Of a stretch of DNA of 64,000 nucleotides, positions 8,492-16,927 are shown one piece after another. Origin of the DNA: Celeribacter sp. PS-C1 (lineage in GTDB: Bacteria > Pseudomonadota > Alphaproteobacteria > Rhodobacterales > Rhodobacteraceae); NCBI RefSeq assembly GCF_019429625.1, contig NZ_JAHXRW010000005.1, positions 186,001 to 250,000 of the forward strand, read 5' to 3'. Each line of letters opens with the position of its first letter. Positions within the stretch are counted from its first letter, which is position 1. The translations under genes and the position numbers were made by a program. Below the pieces are notes generated by a model. It was not told where the DNA came from and made no database searches. It saw only the letters and a list, made by a program, of their open reading frames with translations.

Positions 8492-8586
8492 TGAGAGGCT
8501 GGACAACGACCCAAGCGGGGCTCGTTACGGCTGCTTCCTTCCGGACCTGACCGGGTTGGCGAGGCGCTCGCCCGCGCCAACCTCTC
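8492..8586 (-). ncRNA. ffs: Signal recognition particle RNA (4.5S type)
   Basis: Read on the minus strand, the sequence holds the SRP RNA apical core GGTCAGGTCCGGAAGGAAGC, with the GGAA tetraloop and the asymmetric loop bound by Ffh. GAGAGG near the 5' end pairs with CCTCTC near the 3' end, and GTTGGCG/CGCCAAC strengthens the internal stem. About 95 nt is the usual size in alphaproteobacteria. The RNA guides Ffh-bound ribosomes to FtsY at the inner membrane. It fills most of the 346-bp gap between rsgA and the ABC permease; the rest of the gap shows only its promoter. Confidence 0.96.
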
Positions 8587-8593
8587 AAGGCGT

Positions 8594-8622
8594 TACATAA
8601 TGATGACACGCGAGGAAAGCAA
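8594..8622 (-). promoter_or_regulatory. Candidate promoter of the SRP RNA
   Basis: On the minus strand TTGCTT (8617-8622), a 17-bp spacer and TATGTA (8594-8599) lie seven bases before the inferred RNA 5' end, the expected spacing for a sigma-70 promoter. Confidence 0.5.
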
Positions 8623-8678
8623 GAGGCGCAAGACCGCCTCTCGCCATACGATTGTGAACCCCGTAGGCGTTCCGCTCA

Positions 8679-9443
8679 CTATCCCTGTGGACGCTCTGCC
8701 CAACCCGCAAAGATTTTCTCCAGCGCCACCACGATGTAGTAGAGCAGGATGCCGAGGAAGGCCAAAGCGATCAGCACGGCGAACATCAGCGGGTAATCCG
8801 CGTTGATCTTGCCGCTGTCGAACAGGTGGCCAAGGCCCTTGCCATGCGGCTCGACGATCTCCATCAGGTTGGTGCCGATGAAGGCGAGCGTCACCGCGAC
8901 CTTCAGCGCGCCGAAGAACTCCGGCAGGGTTTTCGGCAGGGCGATCTTCCAGAAAATCGTCCATTTCGATGCGCCCAGAGAACGCAGGATGTCGCGATAT
9001 TCCGGCTCCAGAGTCGAAAGCCCAATGGAGACCGCGACGGAGATCGGGAAGAACGAAATCATGAAGGCGATGAGCACGGTGTTCAGATCATGCTGGCCAA
9101 TGAGAATGAGCGCGATCACGGGGACGACGGTGGCTTTCGGAATGGCGTTGAAGCCCACAAGCAGCGGATAAAGCGCGTCGCGCATGGTGCGGGAAAAGCC
9201 CATGATCATGCCGATCAACGTGCCAAAAACGACGGCGACCAAAAGCCCGACGACGGTGCGCCAGAGGGTTTGCCATCCGTAAATCAGGAAGAGATTCCAA
9301 TATTTTGTATAGGCCGGGATCAGGTCGGAGGGGGAGGCCATTTTATAGTTTGGCCATTGGTTCACCCAGACGATGAATTCCCAGAAGGCGAGGAAAATGA
9401 GGATGGCGATGGTGGGCGTGGCGATCTTGCGGAAGGTTTTCAT
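8679..9443 (-). CDS. ABC importer permease, NitT/TauT (SsuC/TauC) type
   Basis: This 254-residue protein has about six membrane helices, starting with IATPTIAILIFLAFWEFIVW near residues 8-27. Its EAA-type coupling loop (DILRSLGASKWTIFWKIALP) matches single-permease importers of sulfonates, nitrate or pyrimidine precursors. It is the last gene of a minus-strand operon after the binding protein and the ATPase, and its ATG overlaps the ATPase stop by one base (TAATG). Substrate cannot be told from the permease; family members move small organic N or S compounds. Confidence 0.88.
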   Translation of the reverse strand: MKTFRKIATPTIAILIFLAFWEFIVWVNQWPNYKMASPSDLIPAYTKYWNLFLIYGWQTLWRTVVGLLVAVVFGTLIGMIMGFSRTMRDALYPLLVGFNAIPKATVVPVIALILIGQHDLNTVLIAFMISFFPISVAVSIGLSTLEPEYRDILRSLGASKWTIFWKIALPKTLPEFFGALKVAVTLAFIGTNLMEIVEPHGKGLGHLFDSGKINADYPLMFAVLIALAFLGILLYYIVVALEKIFAGWAERPQG

Positions 9444-10237
9444 TATGCGGCCTCCCCATCCGTGGCGCGGCCTTGCGCGATCTCAATCTGGTGGCGCAGG
9501 CGGTGCAAAATCTCGGTCGCCTCGGGTGTGTAGATCACCTCAAGATCGGTGCGTCCGTCGAGTTTGACGTTCTCCACATGCTGCGTCGTGGCGGGGCGGC
9601 CCGAGAGCACGATGACCTCATCGGCGAGATAAACGCTTTCGCGCAGATCGTGGGTGATCAAAACACCGGTAAAGGGTTCCTCGGCACGCAGCGCATGCAT
9701 GGTTTGCCATAGATCCTCACGGGTAAACGCGTCGAGCGCGCCGAAGGGTTCGTCCATGATCAACACGTCGGGTTTGTGTACGATGGCGCGACACAGGGAC
9801 GCCCGTTGGCGCATGCCGCCCGACAGTTCGGAGGGGCGTTTGTCCTCAAACCCTTCAAGGCCGACAAGCGCCAAAAGTTCGCGCCCGCGCTCTTCTTTCT
9901 GTTTCTTTGTCATCTTGTTCGGAACGATTTCCAGCGGCAACAACACGTTTTGCAGGATCGTCCGCCACTCCAACATCACCGGATTCTGAAAGGCCATGCC
10001 GACGGTCGAGCGCGGGCTGGTGACTTTTTCACCATGGAGCCAAACTTCGCCCTGATCGGGCTTCATCAGCCCGGCGACGAGTTTTGTCAGCGTGGATTTG
10101 CCACAACCCGATGGGCCGACCACGGCGCAGAAATCGCCTTCGGGGACGGAAATGTTGAGGTCGTCGAGAACGGGCAGGGGGCCGTTATCGGTTTTATAGG
10201 CGTGGGTCACGCCTTTGATGTCTATGAGGTTTGCCAT
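9443..10237 (-). CDS. ABC importer ATP-binding protein, NitT/TauT (SsuB/TauB) type
   Basis: This 264-residue ATPase has Walker A GPSGCGKST (residues 41-49), Q-loop FQNPVMLEWRT, signature LSGGMRQR, Walker B VLIMDEP and switch ITHDLRE. The LSGGMRQRASLCRA and MDEPFGALDAFTRE context is characteristic of the nitrate/sulfonate/taurine family. It powers the adjacent permease from the cytoplasmic side. The gene lies 83 bp after the binding-protein gene, with a stem-loop in between that may lower expression of the membrane components relative to the binding protein. Confidence 0.92.
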   Translation of the reverse strand: MANLIDIKGVTHAYKTDNGPLPVLDDLNISVPEGDFCAVVGPSGCGKSTLTKLVAGLMKPDQGEVWLHGEKVTSPRSTVGMAFQNPVMLEWRTILQNVLLPLEIVPNKMTKKQKEERGRELLALVGLEGFEDKRPSELSGGMRQRASLCRAIVHKPDVLIMDEPFGALDAFTREDLWQTMHALRAEEPFTGVLITHDLRESVYLADEVIVLSGRPATTQHVENVKLDGRTDLEVIYTPEATEILHRLRHQIEIAQGRATDGEAA

Positions 10238-10270
10238 TTTGTCCGGTCTTACCTTTTGCCCGCATGAAAA

Positions 10271-10301
10271 CGGGCGCGAGCCTGTAAAGGTCCCGCGCCC
10301 G
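10271..10301 (-). promoter_or_regulatory. Stem-loop between binding-protein and ATPase genes
   Basis: CGGGCGCG (10271-10278) pairs with CGCGCCCG (10294-10301) around a 15-nt loop. There is no clear T-run. It probably stabilises the 3' end of the binding-protein mRNA or attenuates read-through. Confidence 0.5.
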
Positions 10302-10320
10302 CCAAAGTTTTCCTGTGAGA

Positions 10321-11328
10321 TTACTTCAGCATGCGCGCGTCAGCGGCGGGCAGGTAGTCTTCGGTGAAGTAAAGGCTCGCATCGGGTTCTGCGTTGAACT
10401 CGTAGACCATTTTGAGTTGCTCAAGCGAGCCGGCAAAGCGCTCCGCATCAATCCCGCCCATGCCGTTTGCGGCGACATAGTCGGTGTAGACATTGCCCTC
10501 GAGCGCCAGTTCGAGGCGGCGAGTTTCAAGGTCCAGATCAGACGCCGGGTTGTACTTGATCATGTATTCAACGGCGGCTTTCGGATCGGACATGGCGTCT
10601 TTCCAGCCCATGGTTACGGCGGCCACAAAGTCTTTGACCGCATCCGGGTTCTCTGCGGCGAAATCCGTGTTCACGATCAGCGCGTTGCCGTAGAGGTTCA
10701 CACCATAATCGGACATCATGATCGTCGAGATGTCATCCTCCGGCACGCCGAGGCGCACAAGGTTCAGGAAGGACGAGAAGTTGAAGCCGGTGACGGCCGC
10801 GACCTTGCCCTCGGCGAGCATCGGCTCGCGGGTCGGGAAGCCGACGGGTTCGACGGTGATCGCGTCCATGTCGAGATCGTTCTCGGCGGCAAAGATCGGG
10901 AACTGCGCCCAGGCGCCATCCGGCGGCGGCGCACCAAGCACCTTGCCTTCAAGGTCTTTCGGCGCTTCGACGCCCAAGGATTTCCGACCGACCACGGCAA
11001 AGGCCGGGGCGTCATAGATCATCATCATGGCGATGACCGGCGCGCCGGGGTTTTGATCGAGGAATTTCACGAGGCTGTTGATGTCAGCCATGCCGACCGG
11101 AAACGCGCCGGTGGCGACTTTCGGAATCGCGTCGAGCGAGCCTTGGCCTGCGGAGATTTCGACGCTCAGATCGGCGTCGGAAAAGTAGCCTTTTTCCAGC
11201 GCTGTGAAATAGGGGGCAGCGGGGCCCTCGAATTTCCAGTCGAGCGCGAAAGGCATCGCGGTCTCGGCATAGGCGGCTGTCGCGGTCAGCGCGAAGGCAG
11301 CCATGGTGGTGATTGATTTGTAGAACAT
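10321..11328 (-). CDS. ABC importer periplasmic substrate-binding protein, NMT1/SsuA-like
   Basis: This 335-residue protein has a signal peptide cleaved after AYA (about residue 21). The mature part opens FALDWKFEGPAAPYFTALEKGYF, typical of NMT1/THI5-like and nitrate/sulfonate-binding proteins. Other family marks are the GMADINSL and FPTREPMLAEGK stretches. Likely ligands in this family are pyrimidine precursors, aliphatic sulfonates or nitrogenous bases; sequence alone does not decide. It is first in its operon, and a TGTATACA palindrome lies 85 bp upstream, a possible regulator site. Confidence 0.88.
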   Translation of the reverse strand: MFYKSITTMAAFALTATAAYAETAMPFALDWKFEGPAAPYFTALEKGYFSDADLSVEISAGQGSLDAIPKVATGAFPVGMADINSLVKFLDQNPGAPVIAMMMIYDAPAFAVVGRKSLGVEAPKDLEGKVLGAPPPDGAWAQFPIFAAENDLDMDAITVEPVGFPTREPMLAEGKVAAVTGFNFSSFLNLVRLGVPEDDISTIMMSDYGVNLYGNALIVNTDFAAENPDAVKDFVAAVTMGWKDAMSDPKAAVEYMIKYNPASDLDLETRRLELALEGNVYTDYVAANGMGGIDAERFAGSLEQLKMVYEFNAEPDASLYFTEDYLPAADARMLK

Positions 11329-11413
11329 GAATTTCCCCTGAAAAATCCTCTGTGTCGTTCCGGCTTAGAATGGCGCGCCATTCGGTCGCCTGCGAGATTG
11401 AGGTTCACAATCA

Positions 11414-11421
11414 TGTATACA
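11414..11421. promoter_or_regulatory. TGTATACA palindrome, candidate operator
   Basis: This perfect 8-bp palindrome lies in the promoter region of the NitT/TauT-type importer. The same octamer occurs upstream of urtA at 54290-54297. Such symmetric GTATAC cores are common in GntR-family operators; the assignment is inferred. Confidence 0.4.
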
Positions 11422-11477
11422 ACCTTAGCGGCTGCGTAAAAAAATGGCGGAAAAAATTTATTTGCCCATTTGGTAAA

Positions 11478-11503
11478 CAAAAAACGGCCACGTGATGTGG
11501 CCG
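11478..11503 (-). terminator. Rho-independent terminator of the 5'-nucleotidase gene
   Basis: On the minus strand CGGCCAC and GTGGCCG form a perfect 7-bp stem with a 5-nt loop, followed by TTTTTTG. It lies 35 bp after the stop codon at 11539. Confidence 0.88.
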
Positions 11504-11538
11504 CTTTGTCGATATGCGCTCAGTTCGACCAATTCGGG

Positions 11539-13515
11539 TCAGAGCGTGATGCGGAATTGTGCGAATCCGTCGGTGCCTTCGCCCGCGTCCTCAATCGCCA
11601 GACCTTTGAGATCGGAGAGATGGGTGCGCGCCGCAGGGCCGGTTTCGAACAGCACGGTGGTGTCCCCCAGAGGGGCCAGCGACCAGTTGTTGTCGGCGGT
11701 CGGATTGACGGTGCCTTGCTCGACGATATAGCGCACGATGATGTCGCGGTTGGTGTCAGGTCCTTCGAAAATCACCGTGGAGCCATCTGCGCCGGGGAAG
11801 GTGCCGCCGCCGCCCGCGCGGTAGTTGTTGGTGGCGACGATGAACTCCATGTCGTCGGTCACAGGTGCGCCGTCGAAGGTCAGATTGACGATCCGCGAGG
11901 CCGCGGGGTTCAGGGGGTCGCCGTTGGCATCGAACCGCGAAGGTTGTGAAATGTCGATCTGGTAGTCCACCCCGTCGATCACGTCGAAATTGTAGGAGGC
12001 AAAGTCGGGGTTCAACAGAACCGCGTCTGTTGCGCCTTTCGCGACCTGATTGAACATGCCTGCGGAGCGCTCCAACCAGCCTTTGAGGTCCGCGCCTGTG
12101 ATGCGCACGGCGCGGATGGTGTTCGGGTAGAGGTAAAGATCGGCGACGTTTTTGATTGCCACATCGCCGGGTGCGACATCGGTGTAATATTCGGGTCCGC
12201 CACGACCACCGGCCTTAAAGGGCGCGGCGGCGGAGAGAATTGGCAGGCCTTCGTGTTCGGTGCCTTTCATCATTTCGCCGATGTACCAAAGCTGGGCATT
12301 CGAGACGATTTGCACCGAAGGATCATCGGCAACGAGTGCGAAATAGGAATGCAGTGGGGCTGCGGTTTTGCCCACAGCGCGGCGCACATAAGCCAGTGTT
12401 TGGTCGTGGATGTCCTGCACAGAGGCCAGAACCGGCTCAACACTTTCTACCAGCGGCGTGATCGAACGGTCTTCCTCGCGGCGCGAAATCGGGCGCGTCT
12501 CGACCGTGCTGGTCACCACGCGCCAAGCCCCGCCTTCATATTCCAAGAGCAAATCCATCACGCCAAGATGCGAGCCCCAATAGCCGCCCATCACGGCGGG
12601 TTTGCCGTGGATCAGACCCTTTTCGCTGTCGACGGCGGCGTAGCCATCGAAGGTCGGCGACGGGAACACGAGGTGCGAGTGTCCGGTCAAAAGCGCATCC
12701 ACACCGTCGATCTCTGCGAGCGGCACGGAGGCGTTTTCCATGCCCTCGGTGTGATCGGCGGCGCCAATGCCGGAGTGGTTCAACGCGATGATGAGGTCGG
12801 CGCCTTTCTCCTTCATCTCTGGCACGTAGGCGCGAGCAGTCTCGACGATGTCGCGCGCGTTGACACTGCCTTCGAGGTTCTTGCGGTCCCACATCATAAT
12901 CTGTGGGGGCACAAAACCGATGAGGCCGATCTTGATCTTATGTGTTTCGCCTGCGCCATCGGTGATCTCGCGCTCCAAGATCACATAGGGCGGCAAAAGC
13001 GTGACGTCCTCGCGGGGCGTGGCGCCCATTTCCTTGACGACGTTGGCGGAGATCACCGGGTAGTCCGCGCCGGCCAGTGCTTTCATCAGAAAGTCGATGC
13101 CGTAGTTGAACTCGTGGTTGCCCAACGTCGAGGCGTCAAAGCCCAAGGTGTTCATCGCGGTGATGACAGGGTGCATGTCGCCCTCTTTCATCCCACGTTC
13201 ATAGGCGATGAAGTCGCCCATCGGATTGCCCTGCAAAAAATCGCCATTGTCCAAGAGCAGCGCATTGGTCGCCTCGACGCGAATATCATTTATATGCGCA
13301 GCGGTGCGGGCGAGGCCGACCGTGTCTACAGGCTTGTCGGCATAATAGTCATAGGGAAACACATGGACGTGCAAATCCGTGGTTTCCATAATCCGCAAAT
13401 GCGCCTGGTTGGCGTTGGCGCGGGCCGAAAAGGGATGAAGCGAAATCAAGGCAGTTCCTGCGATTGTGCCGGACAGAAAGCCACGGCGATTTATGTTTTT
13501 ATTCAGATGGTTCAT
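11539..13515 (-). CDS. cpdB: Bifunctional 2',3'-cyclic-nucleotide 2'-phosphodiesterase / nucleotidase, Tat-exported
   Basis: This 658-residue protein starts [20 protein letters not shown], a twin-arginine (Tat) signal followed by a hydrophobic stretch and ARANA. The metallophosphatase domain has the metal-binding motifs DLHVH (~47), [18 protein letters not shown] and GHSHLVF. The C-terminal 5'-nucleotidase domain follows from ~residue 400. Such enzymes hydrolyse 2',3'-cyclic nucleotides and 3'-/5'-nucleotides in the periplasm to nucleosides and phosphate. An upstream in-frame extension lacks a signal and is rejected. It is a single gene. Export by Tat suggests cytoplasmic folding with metal. 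It may use products of the RNase T2 encoded at 2.9-3.5 kb. Confidence 0.9.
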   Translation of the reverse strand: MNHLNKNINRRGFLSGTIAGTALISLHPFSARANANQAHLRIMETTDLHVHVFPYDYYADKPVDTVGLARTAAHINDIRVEATNALLLDNGDFLQGNPMGDFIAYERGMKEGDMHPVITAMNTLGFDASTLGNHEFNYGIDFLMKALAGADYPVISANVVKEMGATPREDVTLLPPYVILEREITDGAGETHKIKIGLIGFVPPQIMMWDRKNLEGSVNARDIVETARAYVPEMKEKGADLIIALNHSGIGAADHTEGMENASVPLAEIDGVDALLTGHSHLVFPSPTFDGYAAVDSEKGLIHGKPAVMGGYWGSHLGVMDLLLEYEGGAWRVVTSTVETRPISRREEDRSITPLVESVEPVLASVQDIHDQTLAYVRRAVGKTAAPLHSYFALVADDPSVQIVSNAQLWYIGEMMKGTEHEGLPILSAAAPFKAGGRGGPEYYTDVAPGDVAIKNVADLYLYPNTIRAVRITGADLKGWLERSAGMFNQVAKGATDAVLLNPDFASYNFDVIDGVDYQIDISQPSRFDANGDPLNPAASRIVNLTFDGAPVTDDMEFIVATNNYRAGGGGTFPGADGSTVIFEGPDTNRDIIVRYIVEQGTVNPTADNNWSLAPLGDTTVLFETGPAARTHLSDLKGLAIEDAGEGTDGFAQFRITL

Positions 13516-13660
13516 CTGGTTACCCCATGTCGTGAAACGGTGGCTGTATCTAGGTTGAGGCGACCATCCGTCCGTCACAAGACAAAGATGTGACGATCCC
13601 AAAATTTACCAAGACAATATCGTCAGGCAATCGATTTAGGTCTGCGATTTGAGCTATGTT

Positions 13661-13677
13661 TGCAACTTTAGGTTGCA
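13661..13677. promoter_or_regulatory. Inverted repeat TGCAAC-N5-GTTGCA
   Basis: A 6-bp dyad with a 5-bp centre lies in the 264-bp gap between the divergent 5'-nucleotidase and nudC genes. It could be an operator for either gene or chance; no known regulator motif is recognised. Confidence 0.25.
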
Positions 13678-13779
13678 TTGTTGTCTTTTGTCGTAAAATG
13701 GCAACAGGGCGCGTCACCTCGACAAGAGAGGGAGCTAGGTGACTTGGTTCCCGTGCTGCACCGGGCGTAAGCCAATCGC

Positions 13780-14727
13780 ATGAAACAGGAATTGGTGCCG
13801 CTTGCAGGCGGAGAATTGAACAGGGCGGCGCATCTGAGAGGTAAGGCCTCCGTGATGCGGGGTCAAATGGACGCGCTTGTCCTGCCGGTCTGGCGCGGGC
13901 ATGTGCCGACGGACGCGGAGGGCGCATTGGCGCTGATCGCGGCCGAGCGGTTTGAGGCGGCGCAGGCGTATGAGGTGTTCCTTGGCCTTTTGCCGGGCGG
14001 TCAGCCGGTTTTTGCCCGCGATGTGAGCGTGTTCGCGCCACTGGTGGCTGACGAGGAGGCTGCTCCCCCTTCGCCTTGGTCGACTGCGGGCGTGGCCTTT
14101 CAGGAGTTCGAGGGGCTGATCTTTCGCGACCTGCGCGCGGTGATGACCACGTTGACACCGCTTGAGGCGGAGATGGCAGGCACGGCGCGGGGGCTGTTCG
14201 AATGGCATCGCTCCCACGGCTTCTGTGCCGCGTGTGGCGTCAAAACCGAAATGTCTCAAGCCGGTTGGCAGCGGGAATGTCCCGCCTGCAGTGCCTCGCA
14301 TTTCCCGCGCACGGATCCCGTGGTGATCATGCTGGTGACCCATGGCAATTCCGTCCTGTTGGGGCGCAATGAGAACTGGCCGGAGCGGATGTATTCCCTC
14401 TTGGCCGGTTTCGTCGAGCCGGGCGAGCCCATTGAGGCGGCGGTGCGGCGCGAAGTCTATGAGGAGGCGGGCGTGCGCGTTGGCAAGGTCTCCTATGTCA
14501 CCAGCCAACCCTGGCCCTTCCCTGCGTCTTTGATGCTTGGCTGTCGGGCGGAGGCTCTGAGCACGGAGATCATCATTGATCCGGTCGAGATCGAGGATGC
14601 ACGCTGGGTGCGGCGTGAGGAGCTTGCCCGTGCGATGGTCGGCCTGCATGAAGACATCGCGCCCGCAAGAAAAGGTGCCATCGCGCAGGTTCTGATGGCC
14701 AAGTGGCTTGCGGATGATTGGGAATAA
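13780..14727 (+). CDS. nudC: NAD+ diphosphatase / NAD-cap RNA decapping Nudix hydrolase
   Basis: This 315-residue protein has an N-terminal NUDIX-like domain, a zinc ribbon with Cys149, Cys152, Cys167 and Cys170, and a Nudix box at ~210-232 (GFVEPGEPIEAAVRREVYEE). The SQPWPFP motif at ~242-248 is diagnostic for NADH pyrophosphatases. The enzyme splits NAD(H) to NMN(H) and AMP and removes NAD caps from RNA 5' ends. The length is somewhat above the E. coli enzyme because of the N-terminal part. A 39-bp gap separates it from the SRPBCC gene, so they may be co-transcribed. Confidence 0.94.
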   Translation: MKQELVPLAGGELNRAAHLRGKASVMRGQMDALVLPVWRGHVPTDAEGALALIAAERFEAAQAYEVFLGLLPGGQPVFARDVSVFAPLVADEEAAPPSPWSTAGVAFQEFEGLIFRDLRAVMTTLTPLEAEMAGTARGLFEWHRSHGFCAACGVKTEMSQAGWQRECPACSASHFPRTDPVVIMLVTHGNSVLLGRNENWPERMYSLLAGFVEPGEPIEAAVRREVYEEAGVRVGKVSYVTSQPWPFPASLMLGCRAEALSTEIIIDPVEIEDARWVRREELARAMVGLHEDIAPARKGAIAQVLMAKWLADDWE

Positions 14728-14766
14728 CGGAATAACGGATCGGCGGAAAATAGCAGGTAAGTAGGC

Positions 14767-15240
14767 ATGAAATTCTCGACCCGTCAGGACATTGAGGCTC
14801 CGGCCGCATTCGTGTTCGAACATCTCACGGATTTCGAAGGGCTGGAACGTCAGGCCATGCGCCGTGGGATCGCCGTGGCGCGCAAATCGCCCAAACAGCC
14901 GCGCGATGTCGGGGCAGGGTGGACGCTCAAGGTGCCGTTTCGCGGCAAAATCCGCGACCTCAACGCCGAGATCATCGCATGCGACGCGCCGAACACCCTG
15001 ACCGCGACGGCTGTGTCCGGTGGGTTGAATATGGAGATCAAAACCGAGCTCGTGCCGCTATCGCCGCAGCGCACGCGGGTGACGATTGGCTATGACGTGC
15101 GGCCCAAATCACTGTCTGCACGCATCCTTGTGCAATCGGTGAAGTTCGCAAAGAACACTTTGCAGAAACGCTTTGAGAAGCGGGTCAAGGCCTACTGCAC
15201 GCACCTGTCGGAACAATATCAGGGTGCGCCGAAGCGCTAA
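14767..15240 (+). CDS. SRPBCC-fold protein of unknown ligand
   Basis: This 157-residue protein begins MKFSTRQDIEAPAAFVFEHL, the first strand and helix of the START/SRPBCC (polyketide cyclase-like) fold. A basic C-terminal helix (FAKNTLQKRFEKRVKAYCTH) would close the ligand cavity. No signal peptide or membrane segment is seen. Members bind hydrophobic ligands or serve as chaperone-like lipid binders; the function here is unknown. It follows nudC closely and is convergent with pheA, 20 bp away. Confidence 0.75.
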   Translation: MKFSTRQDIEAPAAFVFEHLTDFEGLERQAMRRGIAVARKSPKQPRDVGAGWTLKVPFRGKIRDLNAEIIACDAPNTLTATAVSGGLNMEIKTELVPLSPQRTRVTIGYDVRPKSLSARILVQSVKFAKNTLQKRFEKRVKAYCTHLSEQYQGAPKR

Positions 15241-15260
15241 TCTGATCCGGTGCGTGGGGC

Positions 15261-16091
15261 TCAGGTCCGGCGCGGATCTGCCGGGTAAACGCCCAGAATT
15301 TCCACCATTTCAGTGAAATACCGCAGCTCGTCGAGGGCGAGGCGCACATTGGCGTCCTCGGGGTGACCTTCGATATCCGCATAGAATTGCGTCGCGGTGA
15401 AGACGCCGTCGACCATGTAGCTTTCCAGCTTGGTCATGTTGACGCCATTGGTCGCGAAGCCGCCCATCGCCTTGTAAAGCGCGGCGGGAATGTTGCGGAC
15501 GCGGAACATGAAGGCGGTGACCATCTTGTCGGCGCGGCGTTCATAATTCGGTTCGCGGGCCATAATCAGGAACCGCGTGGTGTTCAGTTTGTGGTCCTCG
15601 ATGTGACGCGCGAGGACGTCGAGGCCGAAAATTTCCCCCGCCAACTCAGAGGCAAAGGCACCGATCGCGGGATTGCCCTCTTCTTTCACCGACCGCGCGG
15701 CGGCGGCGTTGTCGGACCAGTTGACGGTGCTAATCCCGTGCTCACGGATAAAGCCGCGGGCTTGTCCCAAAAGGACGGACATGGCGCGGGCGCTTTTGAT
15801 GTCGGAGATCTTGGTGCCTGGCAGGCCCAAAAGGTTCACATGCACACGCACGAAGGTCTCGTCGATGATGTGAAGGCCGGAATCCGGCAACAGGTGATAG
15901 ACGTCCTGCACCCGACCATAGGTCGAATTCTCGACTGCAATCATGCCAAGTTCGGCAGCCCCCGAGCGCACGGCCTCCATCGCATCTTCGAACGTGGGGC
16001 AGGGCAGCGGCTCGTAATCCGGACGTGCATCCGCGCAGGCTTGGTGCGAATAAGAGCCGGGTTCCCCCTGAAATGCGATGCGAGCGGCCAT
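15261..16091 (-). CDS. pheA: Prephenate dehydratase (phenylalanine biosynthesis)
   Basis: This 276-residue protein begins MAARIAFQGEPGSYSHQACA, the conserved N-terminus of monofunctional prephenate dehydratases. The TRF motif appears in NTTRFLIM, essential for decarboxylation/dehydration of prephenate to phenylpyruvate. A C-terminal ACT domain starts near FMFRVRNIPAALYKAMGGF. Where many enzymes have ESRP in the ACT domain for phenylalanine binding, this one has ESYM, so feedback control may differ. There is no fused chorismate mutase. It is a single gene. Confidence 0.95.
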   Translation of the reverse strand: MAARIAFQGEPGSYSHQACADARPDYEPLPCPTFEDAMEAVRSGAAELGMIAVENSTYGRVQDVYHLLPDSGLHIIDETFVRVHVNLLGLPGTKISDIKSARAMSVLLGQARGFIREHGISTVNWSDNAAAARSVKEEGNPAIGAFASELAGEIFGLDVLARHIEDHKLNTTRFLIMAREPNYERRADKMVTAFMFRVRNIPAALYKAMGGFATNGVNMTKLESYMVDGVFTATQFYADIEGHPEDANVRLALDELRYFTEMVEILGVYPADPRRT

Positions 16092-16213
16092 TTTTATCCC
16101 TTTTCCTGCGTTTGAACTGCGCTAACTTGTCCGGGTTTCGGTCTTATACCTTGAAATGAATCATGGGAAGCGGGTAGATATCGCGCGACGAACCTATAGG
16201 AACGGAACGCAAT

Positions 16214-16732
16214 ATGTTCAACACTATGACCCTTACCAAGATCGTGGGCGGCGTATGCGGCACATTCTTGATCTTCCTTCTCGGCAACTGGGCCGCCACC
16301 TCCATCTATGCCATGGATGCCACCGGACATGACGGTGAGCATGCCCAAGCCTACGTCATCGCCACGGGCGACGATGAGGCTGTGGAAGAAGATGTGGTCG
16401 AAGTGAGCTTTGAAGAACTTCTGGCCTCTGCTGATCCGGCAAAAGGCGAGAAAGTCTTTGGCAAATGTAAAGCCTGTCACAAAGTCGACGGCTCGAACGG
16501 CACCGGTCCACACCTCGATGGTGTGTTTGGTCGTGACGTCGCCGCTGTCGGCGATTTCGCCTATTCTGATGCGATGGTGGGCCACGGCGGCGCATGGACC
16601 GCTGAGGCGCTCAGCGAGTTCCTTGCTGACCCGAAAGGCGTTGTGCCGGGCACCAAAATGTCTTTCGCAGGTCTGAAAAAGGTCGAAGATCGCGCCGACA
16701 TCGTGGCCTATCTTCAGTCGATCTCCGGCTAA
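16214..16732 (+). CDS. Membrane-anchored cytochrome c (CycM/cytochrome c-y-like)
   Basis: This 172-residue protein has an uncleaved N-terminal membrane anchor (residues ~8-33), an acidic linker (~40-65) and a class I cytochrome c domain with CKACH at 85-89 and the axial Met149 in GTKMSF. The layout matches CycM/cytochrome c552 or c-y of alphaproteobacteria, which carry electrons from the bc1 complex to terminal oxidases while tethered to the membrane. It is monocistronic with a strong terminator. It could donate electrons to the cbb3 oxidase encoded at 36.6-40 kb; that link is inferred. Confidence 0.9.
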   Translation: MFNTMTLTKIVGGVCGTFLIFLLGNWAATSIYAMDATGHDGEHAQAYVIATGDDEAVEEDVVEVSFEELLASADPAKGEKVFGKCKACHKVDGSNGTGPHLDGVFGRDVAAVGDFAYSDAMVGHGGAWTAEALSEFLADPKGVVPGTKMSFAGLKKVEDRADIVAYLQSISG

Positions 16733-16764
16733 ACCCCGTTGATCCGCCCGCACGCGGAACTTTT

Positions 16765-16797
16765 AAAACCCCCGCCGCTCTGGTGGGGGTTTTGTTT
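16765..16797 (+). terminator. Rho-independent terminator of the cytochrome c gene
   Basis: AAAACCCCCGCC pairs with GGTGGGGGTTTT (one G-U) around a 5-nt loop and is followed by TTTTG. Confidence 0.9.
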
Positions 16798-16927
16798 TGG
16801 GCAATATGAGTGATGCGTTCTCGATCACGTAAATTCGAGCGCATGTAACTTGCATCCGGGCGCTTTGGCACATTACCGTCTGTGCTAAGTGCAACCCATG
16901 TCCTCAAAGCCTCCCGGAGACCCGAAT

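Noticed and set aside
12253-13593. 446-codon open frame antisense to the 5'-nucleotidase gene
   Set aside because: It mirrors a real gene with clear motifs and has shadow-type composition.
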